DNA of 64,000 bases, from contig NZ_QNSE01000001.1 of assembly GCF_003315485.1 (NCBI RefSeq), positions 310,001-374,000 on the forward strand, read 5' to 3'. Numbering within the stretch: the first letter of the stretch is position 1; every line of letters starts with the position of its first letter. The translations under genes and the position numbers were made by a program. Shown in pieces: positions 43,488 to 52,963 of the stretch. The notes under the pieces were generated by a model that had not been told where the DNA came from, did no database searches, and saw only the letters and a program-made list of their open reading frames with translations. The stretch is from Marinomonas rhizomae. GTDB lineage: Bacteria; Pseudomonadota; Gammaproteobacteria; Pseudomonadales; Marinomonadaceae.

Positions 43488-45599
43488 ATGCCTGTTGATA
43501 TGGATGCAACACTGCCAAAATTACGTCAGAACTTGTCTCTGTTAGTGGCGCCACCAGATGAAGATGGAGAGCCTCGTTGGCAAATTTTTGATCCAGTCAG
43601 TAATAGGTTTTTTTACTTATCTCGTACCGCTTTTTATTTATTTCGAGAATGGCGTCATGCAAGCAATGCTGTTGAATTGCTTGCTAGAGTTGAGCGGCGA
43701 GGTATTGAGGTTGAGGACGCTGAACTAGAGTATTTTTTGCGTTTCTTGGAAGGGAATCATCTGTTAGAAGCTCAATCTGAAAAGGATGTGGCTCGTCTTA
43801 GCGGTGAGGCTACTAAACAAAAAAAACATGTTTTGCTTTGGCTCTTACATAACTATTTATTCATCAAAATCCCTCTCATTCGCCCCGATTTACTATTGAC
43901 GCGTTTTTACCCTTTTATAAAACAGTTATTCAGGCTGCGTTTAGATAGAGTTGCGCTTGCGTTAGGCGGTATAGGCTTAGTTGTGGTATTAAAGCAGTGG
44001 GACACCTTTACCCATACATTTCAAAACTTGTTTAGCATGTCGGCTATTTTTTATTACATTGCGGCATTGGTTTTTGTAAAAACAGCCCATGAATTGGGTC
44101 ATGCTTTCGTTGCCAAACGCTATGGTTGTCGGGTGAGCTCAATGGGCGTTGCTTTCTTACTGATGACACCGATTCTTTATACAGATACGACGGATGCTTG
44201 GCGATTAAGGTCGCGGTTTCAGCGTTTGAGTATAGTGATGGCGGGGGTGAAAGTTGAAATTTATATTGCCTGTGTCGCTACTTTTTTATGGGGAATTGTT
44301 CCTGATGGCGGTTTTAGAAGTGTGCTATTTTTTATCGCGACGACTAGTTGGATATCGTCGTTGTTAATCAATACGAGTCCATTTATGCGGTTTGATGGTT
44401 ATTATGCATTATCCGATTTTTTAGGTATGGAGAATTTACAGCCGCGGTCTTTCTTAGTGGGTAAATGGTTTTTGCGCGAGCGCTTATTTGGTTTTGGTTT
44501 TTTACCTCCTGAACCGCTTAATAGCAAAAAGTGCTTGCTGATGGTTGCTTATGCTTGGAGTACTTGGGTTTATCGGTTTTTTTTATTTTTGGGTATTGCT
44601 GCCTTAGTGTATTACTTTGCATTCAAGGTATTAGGTATCGTACTTTTTTTGGTGGAAATTATTTGGTTTGTACTACTTCCTATTATTAAAGAAATGAAGG
44701 TTTGGGTGAGTTTGAGAGATAAAATGTCGTTAAACCGCGCTAGTGTGATGACTTTATTGTTGTTTGTATTGGTTTTAGTTGGGTTGGTTATGCCATGGAG
44801 GAGTCAAATTAGTGCGCCTGCAGTCGCTACTTTTGAGCGTCATCAGACTTTTTACCCTAGCGAATCGAGTCTAGTTGTGTCTTGGCAAGTGACTCCGAAT
44901 GAAAAGGTTAAGCAAGGGCAATTGTTGATTTTATTAGAATCTCCCGATGTGGAGCAGCAAATTCGATTAACGCAGATTAAGCTTGATGCGTTGCAGACTC
45001 GTTGGCATAGAGCAAGCTCAGGGGCTGTTGAATTAGACGCCGCATTTACGTTACAAACTCAATTGTCACGAGAACAATCTCGCCTTCAATCTTTACTTGA
45101 GCGCCGAGAGAAATTGGCGATTAAAGCGCCTTATGATGGTTATATTGGCGAATGGTTACCTTTATCAGAAGGTGATTTTGTCAATGGGAAATCGCCTTTA
45201 GCGACCTTGTATGATGATGAAAGTTTGATGGTCAAAGCCTATGTTGAAGGGCGTGTCGTGCCGCAATTGAAGGAGGGTAGTAAGGTAGATTTTATTGGTG
45301 ATGATGGCGAAACCTTATCTGCTCAACTGGTCGTAGATAAGATATTACCTACGGCCATTAAAAGCCTCAGTTACCCAGGTCTTGGTTCTACGTATGGAGG
45401 TGCTATCGCGACCCAAAAATTAGAAGATCAGCTAATTCCTGAAGAGGCGACTTATGAAGTGCAACTGAAATTAATTGGTGAAACACCCTTGATGCGACAG
45501 CAATTTGGTAAGGTCAATTTAGCAATTGAGCCTCATAGTTTATTGGTAGAGGGTTTACGTCGTATTTACGGCGTGTTCATTAGGGAATCAGGCTTTTAG
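43488..45599 (+). CDS. PqqD-like/M50 site-2-type protease/HlyD fusion protein
   Basis: Three parts are visible in 703 residues. Residues about 12-95 resemble a PqqD-type recognition domain (WQIFDPVSNRFFYLSRTAFYLFREW). A polytopic M50 protease follows, with HELGH zinc ligands H201 and H205, catalytic E202 and a third ligand D303 in RFDGYYALSD. After a further membrane helix near residue 420, a HlyD-like adaptor contains VVSWQVTPNEKVKQGQL and a coiled coil. M50-HlyD proteins are known beside peptide-export clusters (YydH-like). It abuts the GAF-HlyD gene. It may process the giant protein's N-terminus or take part in its export; no ABC ATPase accompanies it. Confidence 0.88.
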   Translation: MPVDMDATLPKLRQNLSLLVAPPDEDGEPRWQIFDPVSNRFFYLSRTAFYLFREWRHASNAVELLARVERRGIEVEDAELEYFLRFLEGNHLLEAQSEKDVARLSGEATKQKKHVLLWLLHNYLFIKIPLIRPDLLLTRFYPFIKQLFRLRLDRVALALGGIGLVVVLKQWDTFTHTFQNLFSMSAIFYYIAALVFVKTAHELGHAFVAKRYGCRVSSMGVAFLLMTPILYTDTTDAWRLRSRFQRLSIVMAGVKVEIYIACVATFLWGIVPDGGFRSVLFFIATTSWISSLLINTSPFMRFDGYYALSDFLGMENLQPRSFLVGKWFLRERLFGFGFLPPEPLNSKKCLLMVAYAWSTWVYRFFLFLGIAALVYYFAFKVLGIVLFLVEIIWFVLLPIIKEMKVWVSLRDKMSLNRASVMTLLLFVLVLVGLVMPWRSQISAPAVATFERHQTFYPSESSLVVSWQVTPNEKVKQGQLLILLESPDVEQQIRLTQIKLDALQTRWHRASSGAVELDAAFTLQTQLSREQSRLQSLLERREKLAIKAPYDGYIGEWLPLSEGDFVNGKSPLATLYDDESLMVKAYVEGRVVPQLKEGSKVDFIGDDGETLSAQLVVDKILPTAIKSLSYPGLGSTYGGAIATQKLEDQLIPEEATYEVQLKLIGETPLMRQQFGKVNLAIEPHSLLVEGLRRIYGVFIRESGF

Positions 45600-45644
45600 T
45601 TGTAAGCGAGAGGTTCTTTTAACGTATTTAGCAATGGCAGTTTC

Positions 45645-46457
45645 ATGACCCAATTTAATAATGTTAAGACAGAATGGTCATCCGAACAGGTTGGTGTAAT
45701 AATAAAAAGTTTAGCGAACTTACGCTTATTAGCTGACTTAGAATTAGTACCTCGTTACCCGTATTTTGGTGATAAAACTTATCCCTTAGGGCGCTGTAAA
45801 GAAATTCGTGATGCCGTATTTATTTTGCTTCAGGAAAAGCTCCCACAATCGACAGATCCAGGTCTTGTGTTAATACGCGATATGTTATCTAAAGGTGCTG
45901 TGCTTAACAAAGTTTGGGGCTCTCTACGTGATGAATACTTTCAGAATGCCATGATATTAGGAGATTGGTATCTTGATGTTTCTAACGATACGGTAAACCC
46001 GAACAAGCCAAGAGTCGAAGTTCTTCCTCTCACCGATTCACAGTTTTACCATATCTCAAGCTTCGAGCAATTTGTCAAAATAGCTCGAAGCTATTGGAAG
46101 GTTGAAGTATATAGAAATGACATCTGTCCAGCTCTAGCGCCGTTTATGCCGTTGATTTACCTGAATGAGGATGGTACCAGTTGGATAGGGGAGGCCAATG
46201 ATGATATGTTGTCTATGGTGATGAAAAGCCAGTTTTGTTCAGCAGAAAGTATTTTGTCTTGTCTTTCCACTCCTCCTGAAGCGATAGTGAATAAATGGAA
46301 AGGCGCCTTGTCACAGTTGAATCACAATAACTTTATACATTCACAAGGTGATCCACTGGAATTTTGTAAAGAATACCGAGTAAAACAATACCACCTTGAT
46401 TCTGTGTTTCGTGATCGTATTGTAATGGCTTTTTTGGCATTGCCTAGAGGGCTTTAG
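45645..46457 (+). CDS. Conserved-looking hypothetical protein of the secretion locus
   Basis: I do not recognise this 270-residue protein. It has no signal peptide or membrane segment, so it is probably cytoplasmic. The sequence is a mix of helix and strand with several tryptophan- and tyrosine-rich stretches (RYPYFGDKTYPLGRCKEIRDAV; ILGDWYLDVSND). It lies 45 bases after the M50 gene in the same direction and could be the last gene of the operon. Codon use is like its neighbours. A chaperone or regulatory role is possible but not supported by motifs. Confidence 0.65.
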   Translation: MTQFNNVKTEWSSEQVGVIIKSLANLRLLADLELVPRYPYFGDKTYPLGRCKEIRDAVFILLQEKLPQSTDPGLVLIRDMLSKGAVLNKVWGSLRDEYFQNAMILGDWYLDVSNDTVNPNKPRVEVLPLTDSQFYHISSFEQFVKIARSYWKVEVYRNDICPALAPFMPLIYLNEDGTSWIGEANDDMLSMVMKSQFCSAESILSCLSTPPEAIVNKWKGALSQLNHNNFIHSQGDPLEFCKEYRVKQYHLDSVFRDRIVMAFLALPRGL

Positions 46458-46497
46458 TTTTTAGAAAAAGCTATTTTTGCAGCTTGGAGTACGGGCC

Positions 46498-47001
46498 ATG
46501 CATAACAGTGAGAAAGAGAAAGTAGAGCTTGAACATCAGGCTGCTAAGCTTTTTATGCGTTGTTATGAGCGTAATACAGGTAAGCATATTCGTCATATTT
46601 GGCATAATGATCCGATTCGTCCAGATGTGTCTTGTATGTTGGAAGGCGAGCGCCTTGATTTGGAAATAGCCCATCTTTATGGTTCGGAAGAAGAGGCCAT
46701 GGCGATTTTAGGCAGAGATCTTACCGATAAAACGCGTGTCACATTACAAGCGTTAAATACCGAGCCCGCTAGCGAGCGTTTATTAAGGTCTTTGAATAAG
46801 ATTTTAGGAAATAAGTCTGGTAAGCAATACGATTCAAAAAGAGTTTGGTTGGTTATTCGAAATACGCATCCAGCGTGGAGTCAAGCTGATATAAAAGCCC
46901 TTGAGCATCTTATTACGATTCCTGCTCCGCACGCGTTTGAGAAAGTGTGGATCCTTGGTGATATGGAAGGTAAAAGTGGTATAGTCCGCCTTTATCCCTA
47001 A
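46498..47001 (+). CDS. Hypothetical protein, possible PD-(D/E)XK-like fold
   Basis: The protein has 167 residues. HNDPIRPDVSCMLEGERLDLEIAHLYG has the PD...(x)n...D/E-x-E pattern of the restriction-endonuclease-like fold, but the lysine of the classical triad is not clear, so this is tentative. GGAG 8 bases before the ATG at 46498 supports the start; a TTG at 46477 is the alternative. It follows the previous unknown gene by 40 bases and may be co-transcribed. The C-terminal half (VWLVIRNTHPAWSQADIKAL) has no family I can name. Confidence 0.6.
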   Translation: MHNSEKEKVELEHQAAKLFMRCYERNTGKHIRHIWHNDPIRPDVSCMLEGERLDLEIAHLYGSEEEAMAILGRDLTDKTRVTLQALNTEPASERLLRSLNKILGNKSGKQYDSKRVWLVIRNTHPAWSQADIKALEHLITIPAPHAFEKVWILGDMEGKSGIVRLYP

Positions 47002-47013
47002 TTCTAAAGAGCA

Positions 47014-47175
47014 CTAATTCCTTTTCTGCTTTTCCTCTAAGCGTTTTTTCGCTAATTCATTGATTCGTGTTTGCTCTGCTTTGTATTTTTTTAGAATAAT
47101 AAGACCAACAATTAACGCAGCGCAGAAAAATATAATGGCGAAGGCGCCAAGTGCGACAGTAGCAAGAGAATGCAT
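47014..47175 (-). CDS. Small single-pass membrane protein
   Basis: This is 53 residues with one hydrophobic segment (about residues 6-27) and a strongly basic, charged tail. The frame opens at a TTG (47211), but the ATG at 47175 is more plausible. The ribosome-binding site is weak. It is convergent with the previous gene. It may be real, but its size makes it uncertain. Confidence 0.4.
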   Translation of the reverse strand: MHSLATVALGAFAIIFFCAALIVGLIILKKYKAEQTRINELAKKRLEEKQKRN

Positions 47176-47228
47176 AATGTTTGTGCTCAGTATTTGTGCT
47201 AAATGGAACAAAATTGCGGTGATTATAT

Positions 47229-47273
47229 AAAAAAATGGCCACTTTTACAGGTAAGTAACGTGGCCATTTTTTT
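47229..47273. terminator. Terminator downstream of guanine deaminase
   Basis: AAAAAAATGGCCAC (47229-47242) pairs with GTGGCCATTTTTTT (47260-47273), leaving a 17-base loop. A-tract and T-tract ends make it work in both directions. It lies just after the guaD stop codon on the minus strand. Confidence 0.88.
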
Positions 47274-47297
47274 ATTGTTGATGTACTCGCATTAGGC

Positions 47298-48599
47298 TTA
47301 ACGTTGATGAACGCATTTACCTGCGGAGTAAGTCGCTTGAATTGCTCGATCGTCGCCAATGGTCATGAAAACGAATAAGCTTTCTTCGATATTCTTCGAT
47401 AGTGCTAGGCGCGACTCCAGTAATGGCGTGCCTTTTTTGTCGAGAATGATAAAGTCCGCTTCGCTGCCTACGGCTAGGTTACCAATTTTATCTTCTAGGC
47501 GAAGTGCTCTAGCACCACCTAGGGTAGATAAGTACAAAGATTTGATAGGGCTAAGGTTCTCGTTCTGTAGCTGAATAACTTTGTAGGCTTCGTTCATGGT
47601 TTGCAGCATGGAGAAACTCGTTCCACCACCGACGTCGGTACCAAGGCCGACATTGACTTTATGTTCTTCTGCTTTGTTTAATTTAAATAAGCCACTACCA
47701 ATAAACAAGTTAGAGGTTGGGCAGAAAGAAATAGCTGAACCTGTTTCATGTAGTTTGTGGTATTCGCTGTCACAAAGGTGAATGCCGTGAGCAAATACTG
47801 AGCGCTCACTTAGTAGTTTGTGTTGGTCGTAAACGTCTAAGTAATTGCTGCTCTTTGGAAAAAGGTCTTGTACCCATGCACACTCGTCTTTGTTTTCTGA
47901 TAAGTGAGTGTGTAAATAAACATCGTCATATTCGCTTAATAGCTTACCGGCTAACTGTAACTGTTCGTCAGAGCTTGTCGGTGCAAAACGAGGTGTAATG
48001 GCATAATGTAGTCTGCCTTTGTTATGCCAAGTATCGATAAGCTCTTTGCTTTCTTGGTAGCTACTTTCTGGCGTATCGGTTAGATAATCTGGTGCGTTGC
48101 GATCCATCATTACCTTGCCACAAATCATGCGTAAGTTATGAACTTCACTGGCCTCAAAAAAAGCTTCAACAGAGACTTTATGTACCGTACCGAATACCAA
48201 GGCTGTTGTTGTTCCGTTACGTAAGAGCTCTTTCAGGAAGCGATCTGCAACATCACGAGCATGAGTTTTATCGGAAAACTTGCTTTCTTCTGGAAAAGTG
48301 TAGGTATTTAGCCAGGTTAGTAGTTGTTCCCCGTATGAGCCAATCATATCGGTTTGTGGGTAATGGATGTGTGTATCGATGAAGCCCGGTGTGATAATGC
48401 TATCAGGGTGATGTTCAATTAAGGTGTTGTCTGGCAGGGTTGGTAATAGATCGACTGCGTTGCCAAGGGCGGAGATTTTATCGTCTTGAATGACCAACAA
48501 GCCATCTTCAAAATATTCATAAGCAGCATCTATGCCGACATCTTTAGGGTCTGCAATGCAGTGAACAATGGCGGAGCGCCACGCTTTCAAATGGCTCAT
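47298..48599 (-). CDS. guaD: Guanine deaminase
   Basis: GuaD converts guanine to xanthine and ammonia. This amidohydrolase of 433 residues has PGFIDTHIHYPQTD (metal ligands H77 and H79), YLHTHLSEN and FAHGIHLCD with further histidines, and the final metal aspartate in GLGTDVGGGTS. The length and motifs match the guanine deaminase branch rather than other amidohydrolases. It is monocistronic between a terminator and an AT-rich gap. No xanthine dehydrogenase or permease lies next to it. Confidence 0.94.
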   Translation of the reverse strand: MSHLKAWRSAIVHCIADPKDVGIDAAYEYFEDGLLVIQDDKISALGNAVDLLPTLPDNTLIEHHPDSIITPGFIDTHIHYPQTDMIGSYGEQLLTWLNTYTFPEESKFSDKTHARDVADRFLKELLRNGTTTALVFGTVHKVSVEAFFEASEVHNLRMICGKVMMDRNAPDYLTDTPESSYQESKELIDTWHNKGRLHYAITPRFAPTSSDEQLQLAGKLLSEYDDVYLHTHLSENKDECAWVQDLFPKSSNYLDVYDQHKLLSERSVFAHGIHLCDSEYHKLHETGSAISFCPTSNLFIGSGLFKLNKAEEHKVNVGLGTDVGGGTSFSMLQTMNEAYKVIQLQNENLSPIKSLYLSTLGGARALRLEDKIGNLAVGSEADFIILDKKGTPLLESRLALSKNIEESLFVFMTIGDDRAIQATYSAGKCVHQR

Positions 48600-48679
48600 A
48601 TGTTTCTCTTAGTTGTCTTTATGTAAGGATGATATTTGACCGAATGGTTATACTTTATCAGGTCTTTTTCGTACTTTCA

Positions 48680-49042
48680 TTAAGCCTTATCTTTTGATTT
48701 TAAAAATAGCCCAATTAATAACCTTACTATGATGATTAGAATGACACCTAAGGCATCAGCATAGAAATCTAACCATTCCGCATAACGGTTTACATAAGGT
48801 TGAATCAACTCAATAGCGCCACCTAAAAGTATGATGAATAAGGACAGTAAGAGAAAACGTTTGATCGGACCAAAAGCGCACAGCAATGCCCAGCCAGCAA
48901 AGCCGATTACATGATGTGTTTTATCCGTACCAGGTACTGTTGGAAGGATATCGGCAGGCGTTAATGTCGCTAGGCATATGATGAGTGCGCCTAAAATGAA
49001 ACCGGCAGCTTGCGCTGCCGGAGAAGTGAGCTTATTGATCAT
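48680..49042 (-). CDS. VanZ-like membrane protein
   Basis: This 120-residue inner-membrane protein has about four hydrophobic segments. TDKTHHVIGFAGWALL and AIELIQPYVNRYAEWLDFYADALG are the two conserved blocks of the VanZ-like family, whose best known member gives low-level teicoplanin resistance. Its role in Gram-negative bacteria is unknown. Its start overlaps the dbpA stop by 4 bases, so it is translated with the helicase. Confidence 0.88.
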   Translation of the reverse strand: MINKLTSPAAQAAGFILGALIICLATLTPADILPTVPGTDKTHHVIGFAGWALLCAFGPIKRFLLLSLFIILLGGAIELIQPYVNRYAEWLDFYADALGVILIIIVRLLIGLFLKSKDKA

Positions 49043-50421
49043 CGTAAAATGCGCGCTCGAATGTTTTTGCCTTTGATTTTTTTGTTTTCGAACTCTTTAA
49101 CGACGGTTTTAGCGACTTCGTTGTCGACTGAGACGTACGCATGAAAATCAAAGATATCGATTTTGCCAACCTGTGATTTGTCCAATCCAAGGCCAGCAGT
49201 TAATGCGCCAAGGATGTCGCCTGGGCGAAGTTTATTTTTACGGCCAGCATCAAAGGAGATAGTGGTTTTTTGTGGGATCAAACGATAGTGCGGGTCGATG
49301 GGTTCCAATTCAATAAAGTTGGCAGTCATGTCAAATCGAGCTTCAATATCGCGCACTTTGTAGTCGTCTTTTGATGTGACAAGGTTAACGGCAATACCCG
49401 CTGCGCCCGCTCGGCCTGTTCGACCAATACGATGGGTGTGAACATCTGTGTCACGTGTGGTGTCATAGTTCACCACGAGGTCAATTTCTTTTACATCAAT
49501 ACCACGAGCGGCCACATCGGTAGCGACTAGTACGCAGCTACTTTGGTTACTGAAGCGCACGAGCACTTGATCACGTTGTCTTTGTTCTAGATCGCCGTGA
49601 ATAGCTTGAGCGGCTACTTTGTGCTCGGCTAGCCAGTCAGCAACTACTTGTGACTCGGCTTTTGTATTACAGAAGACAATGGCTTGGCGCGGTTCAAATT
49701 GCTGCATTACCGCTAACAAGGTTTCGCATTTGTCTTTATTTTCGCTGCGAACAAAAAACTGTTCTATATTAGGTTTAAGGTCTTCTTGTGCTTCGACTTT
49801 GATGCTAACGGGTTTGTTCTGAAACTCTTTGCTGATTGCTTCGATTCCATCGCCATAAGTCGCAGAGAAAAGCAGCGTTTGACGATTGCTTGGTGTTAGC
49901 TCAACGACTTCGCGGATACTATCAACGAATCCCATATCCAACATGCGGTCAGCTTCGTCTAACACTAGAGTCTTTAGCGCATTAAGTTTAAGCGTGCCTT
50001 TGCGAAGGTGTTCCATTAATCGACCGGGTGTACCTACAACAATATGAGCGCCATGTTCTAAAGAACCTATTTGTGGGCCGAATGGCATGCCGCCACACAA
50101 GCTAAGTACTTTAATATTGTCTTGGTAGCGTGCAACTTTGCGAATTTCTTTGGATACTTGATCGGCGAGTTCACGAGTAGGGCACATGACGAGAGCTTGA
50201 ACGCCAAAGAAACGCGGATTGATTTTTAGTAAAAGGGCAATTGAAAAGGCGAGAGTTTTACCACTACCAGTTTGTGCCTGCGCAAGAATGTCTTTGCCTT
50301 CGATCATAGATGGCAAGCTTTGCTCTTGAATAGGGGTAAAGGTTGAGAACCCCATGTCAGAAAGTAGAGCCGTTAGCTTGGTTGGAAGAAGGTTATTTAG
50401 AGCGTGTTGAAATGTGGTCAC
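49039..50421 (-). CDS. dbpA: ATP-dependent RNA helicase DbpA
   Basis: This is a DEAD-box helicase with the Q motif FTPIQEQ, Walker A AQTGSGKT, VLDEADRM, SAT and HRIGRTGRAG, in normal order. The C-terminal RNA-binding domain carries KLRPGDILGALTAGLGLDKSQVGKIDIFD, the mark of DbpA, which binds hairpin 92 of 23S rRNA and aids 50S assembly. The length of 460 residues is typical. VanZ-like is coupled downstream. Confidence 0.97.
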   Translation of the reverse strand: MTTFQHALNNLLPTKLTALLSDMGFSTFTPIQEQSLPSMIEGKDILAQAQTGSGKTLAFSIALLLKINPRFFGVQALVMCPTRELADQVSKEIRKVARYQDNIKVLSLCGGMPFGPQIGSLEHGAHIVVGTPGRLMEHLRKGTLKLNALKTLVLDEADRMLDMGFVDSIREVVELTPSNRQTLLFSATYGDGIEAISKEFQNKPVSIKVEAQEDLKPNIEQFFVRSENKDKCETLLAVMQQFEPRQAIVFCNTKAESQVVADWLAEHKVAAQAIHGDLEQRQRDQVLVRFSNQSSCVLVATDVAARGIDVKEIDLVVNYDTTRDTDVHTHRIGRTGRAGAAGIAVNLVTSKDDYKVRDIEARFDMTANFIELEPIDPHYRLIPQKTTISFDAGRKNKLRPGDILGALTAGLGLDKSQVGKIDIFDFHAYVSVDNEVAKTVVKEFENKKIKGKNIRARILR

Positions 50422-50597
50422 AAAATGCCTGTCTAGTTATGTAGATAATTGGCTGAGGATACCAGAAAACAACAGTAAATACTTTTCTTAACCATTTATT
50501 CCGTGTCGGATATATTGTTTTTAGGTAAAGTAAGTTGTTAGTCATGGAAAAGCGTTAAGAAAGCGCTATTTGGATTGAAACACATGATGGGTAAAGA

Positions 50598-52940
50598 ATG
50601 ATTTCTTCGAAGAAACAGATGAAGTTTAATAAAGCGCATTACCTAGTGTTTTGTTTTGTTTTTTTATGTGGCATTGGGGCGAGTGTTGCGCTTTTGTTTG
50701 AAGAACGGGCCTATGTGGATTCTAATCAAAAAGCCATGGGAGCTGATTTCACCGATAAGCTTAATGATGCACTACGTCAATATACATTAGAGCTAACTTC
50801 TGTAGCTGCTTTTATTCAATCTAATAAGGGGGAAGTGTCCGAGAGTCATTTTTCTCGGTTTGCTCAGAACCTCATGATGTCACCTGGGGTTAGTCTATTT
50901 TTTGCTCAGTATCTTCCTATAGATAAAAAACATGAGTATCAATTGCAGCAACGAGTACTTTTGAGCAATCCTAATTTCAAGATTTTTCCTGATGGCGATA
51001 GAGAAGAGTACCTTCCATTGACATTGCTTTACCCAGATAAAATACCTTATGGCTATGATATTTTATCGTCACAATACCGCGATTTAGAATCCGTTTATTT
51101 GGCACGCAGCTCCTATGCTCTAGCGGCATCGATGCCTATTGCGTTGCCATTTTCAAATGTCATGCGGAACAAACAAGCAGATACTATAATCCTTAGTGCT
51201 CCTGTTTATTTGCCTCTCGATTCGCGTGTTTATAAGTTGACGGACAGCGTTGGTTTTCACGGTATTGTTGGTGCGTATTTTAACGTAAATAGTCTGCTCA
51301 ACTTTGTGGCTCCGTCTGTCAGTGGTGATCTTTTTTATCGTATAGCAGATGTTTCATCTGATGAGCCTGTTTGGCTTGTAGATTCAACAAGGGGGGCGGC
51401 TTGGGATGAGGGCAATTACGAAACACATTACCTTTCTGTGGCTAATCGGCAGTGGCGACTTGATACGCGCCATTCTGTCAGTGTGTGGAGTAGGGGGCAT
51501 TGGCTACCAGCTATCCTTGCTTTTTTAGTGTTCACTGCTATCGCTTGTTTTCTTTCTTTTTATACCAGAAAGCTGTCTTTAACTTATTTCTCTGCACTTG
51601 ATGCAGTAAATGAGCGGATTGAGGTGGATGAACTGACAGGGCTGTCGAGCCGTTATCATATCCAACACACATTGAATGAATTGATTGGGTGTTGCGAAAA
51701 AGATGATAAACAACTTGCTACGCTCATTTTAGACCTAGATCATTTTAAAACTATCAATGACGCATTTGGTCATGAGATCGGGGATAAATTGCTGTCCAGC
51801 GTGTCTAAACGTTTATTGTCTATTTTACCTGATGATGCTGTTATCGGCTATTTGGGAGGGGATGCTTTTTTGGTTTTGCTGATGCAGGATGACTATCAAG
51901 ATCGGCCATCATTGGATATTGTTGCGACGGACCTGATTAAAAAGATCAGCCAAAGTTATTTTGTTGAGGGGCTAACGTTAAATATTGGTTGCTCTATTGG
52001 ACTGGCTTTATATCCTGAATTTGGTAAAGATGCGGTTACCTTAATTAAAAATGCCGATATGGCGGTTTATCAGGCTAAAACATTAGGTCGTGCCACATAT
52101 CATTTTTACGACGGTGAGATGGGACGTCGCTTTGCTCGTAATGTACGAATAGAGACAAGGTTGAGAAAGGCACTTCAAACGGAAGGTTTAGAGTTACACT
52201 TCCAGCCCAAAGTGGACCTAATAACCGAGCGATGTGTTGGGGTGGAAGCCCTGCTGCGTTGGGAAGATAAGGAGCTAGGTGCGGTTTCACCTGCAGAGTT
52301 TATTCCAATTGCAGAACAGACTGGCGTCATCTTACCTTTAGGCGATTGGGTTTTTGAGCAAGCGTTTCGTCATATTAAAGAGTGGGAAGAGCAAGGGATT
52401 ACGGTTCCACCCATCGCAATTAACTGTTCGGCTGCGCAATTGAAACGGGTTGATTTTTTGCCTAATTTATTGTCACTGCTCGATAAATATAAAATTGACC
52501 CTAGTTCGTTAGAAATAGAAGTGACGGAGTCAATCTTGATCGAAGATGCGGAAAGTTGTGCCGAGCTTTTACGTCAGATTAGTCGTCTTGGAGTGAAGTT
52601 GGCGATTGACGATTTTGGCACAGGGTATTCCAGCTTAAGTTATTTAAAAGACCTGCCATTCCATTATGTCAAAATTGATCAAGTTTTTATTCGCGATATT
52701 GTTGAAGATAGAAAGCACGCAGCATTGACTCACGCTATCGTGAGCTTAGGGCATAATCTTAATCTAAAAGTGATTGCTGAGGGGATCACCAATATCGATC
52801 AGCTAATTATGTTGCAAGAGTTTGGCTGCGATATTGGACAGGGTTATCTATTCAGTAAGGCGCTTGGTGCCAACACAATGGGAAGCGATCCGATGATAGT
52901 AGCGCTGAATGAACAAGAAGGGCTGGATAAGCAAGAGTAA
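50598..52940 (+). CDS. CHASE-like/GGDEF/EAL cyclic di-GMP phosphodiesterase
   Basis: The N-terminus has a membrane segment (about residues 14-33), then a CHASE-like periplasmic sensor (GVSLFFAQYLP...), then a second membrane segment near residue 310. A GGDEF domain follows whose signature reads GGDAF (G420-F424); the changed glutamate makes cyclase activity unlikely. The EAL domain is intact: E550-A-L, INCSAAQL, EVTES, DDFGTGYSSL and KIDQVF are all present. The predicted net activity is c-di-GMP hydrolysis, perhaps controlled by GTP binding to the GGDEF domain. It is monocistronic, with no partner nearby. Confidence 0.92.
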   Translation: MISSKKQMKFNKAHYLVFCFVFLCGIGASVALLFEERAYVDSNQKAMGADFTDKLNDALRQYTLELTSVAAFIQSNKGEVSESHFSRFAQNLMMSPGVSLFFAQYLPIDKKHEYQLQQRVLLSNPNFKIFPDGDREEYLPLTLLYPDKIPYGYDILSSQYRDLESVYLARSSYALAASMPIALPFSNVMRNKQADTIILSAPVYLPLDSRVYKLTDSVGFHGIVGAYFNVNSLLNFVAPSVSGDLFYRIADVSSDEPVWLVDSTRGAAWDEGNYETHYLSVANRQWRLDTRHSVSVWSRGHWLPAILAFLVFTAIACFLSFYTRKLSLTYFSALDAVNERIEVDELTGLSSRYHIQHTLNELIGCCEKDDKQLATLILDLDHFKTINDAFGHEIGDKLLSSVSKRLLSILPDDAVIGYLGGDAFLVLLMQDDYQDRPSLDIVATDLIKKISQSYFVEGLTLNIGCSIGLALYPEFGKDAVTLIKNADMAVYQAKTLGRATYHFYDGEMGRRFARNVRIETRLRKALQTEGLELHFQPKVDLITERCVGVEALLRWEDKELGAVSPAEFIPIAEQTGVILPLGDWVFEQAFRHIKEWEEQGITVPPIAINCSAAQLKRVDFLPNLLSLLDKYKIDPSSLEIEVTESILIEDAESCAELLRQISRLGVKLAIDDFGTGYSSLSYLKDLPFHYVKIDQVFIRDIVEDRKHAALTHAIVSLGHNLNLKVIAEGITNIDQLIMLQEFGCDIGQGYLFSKALGANTMGSDPMIVALNEQEGLDKQE

Positions 52941-52963
52941 TAAATCAAGTTGCATAGCCTGCA

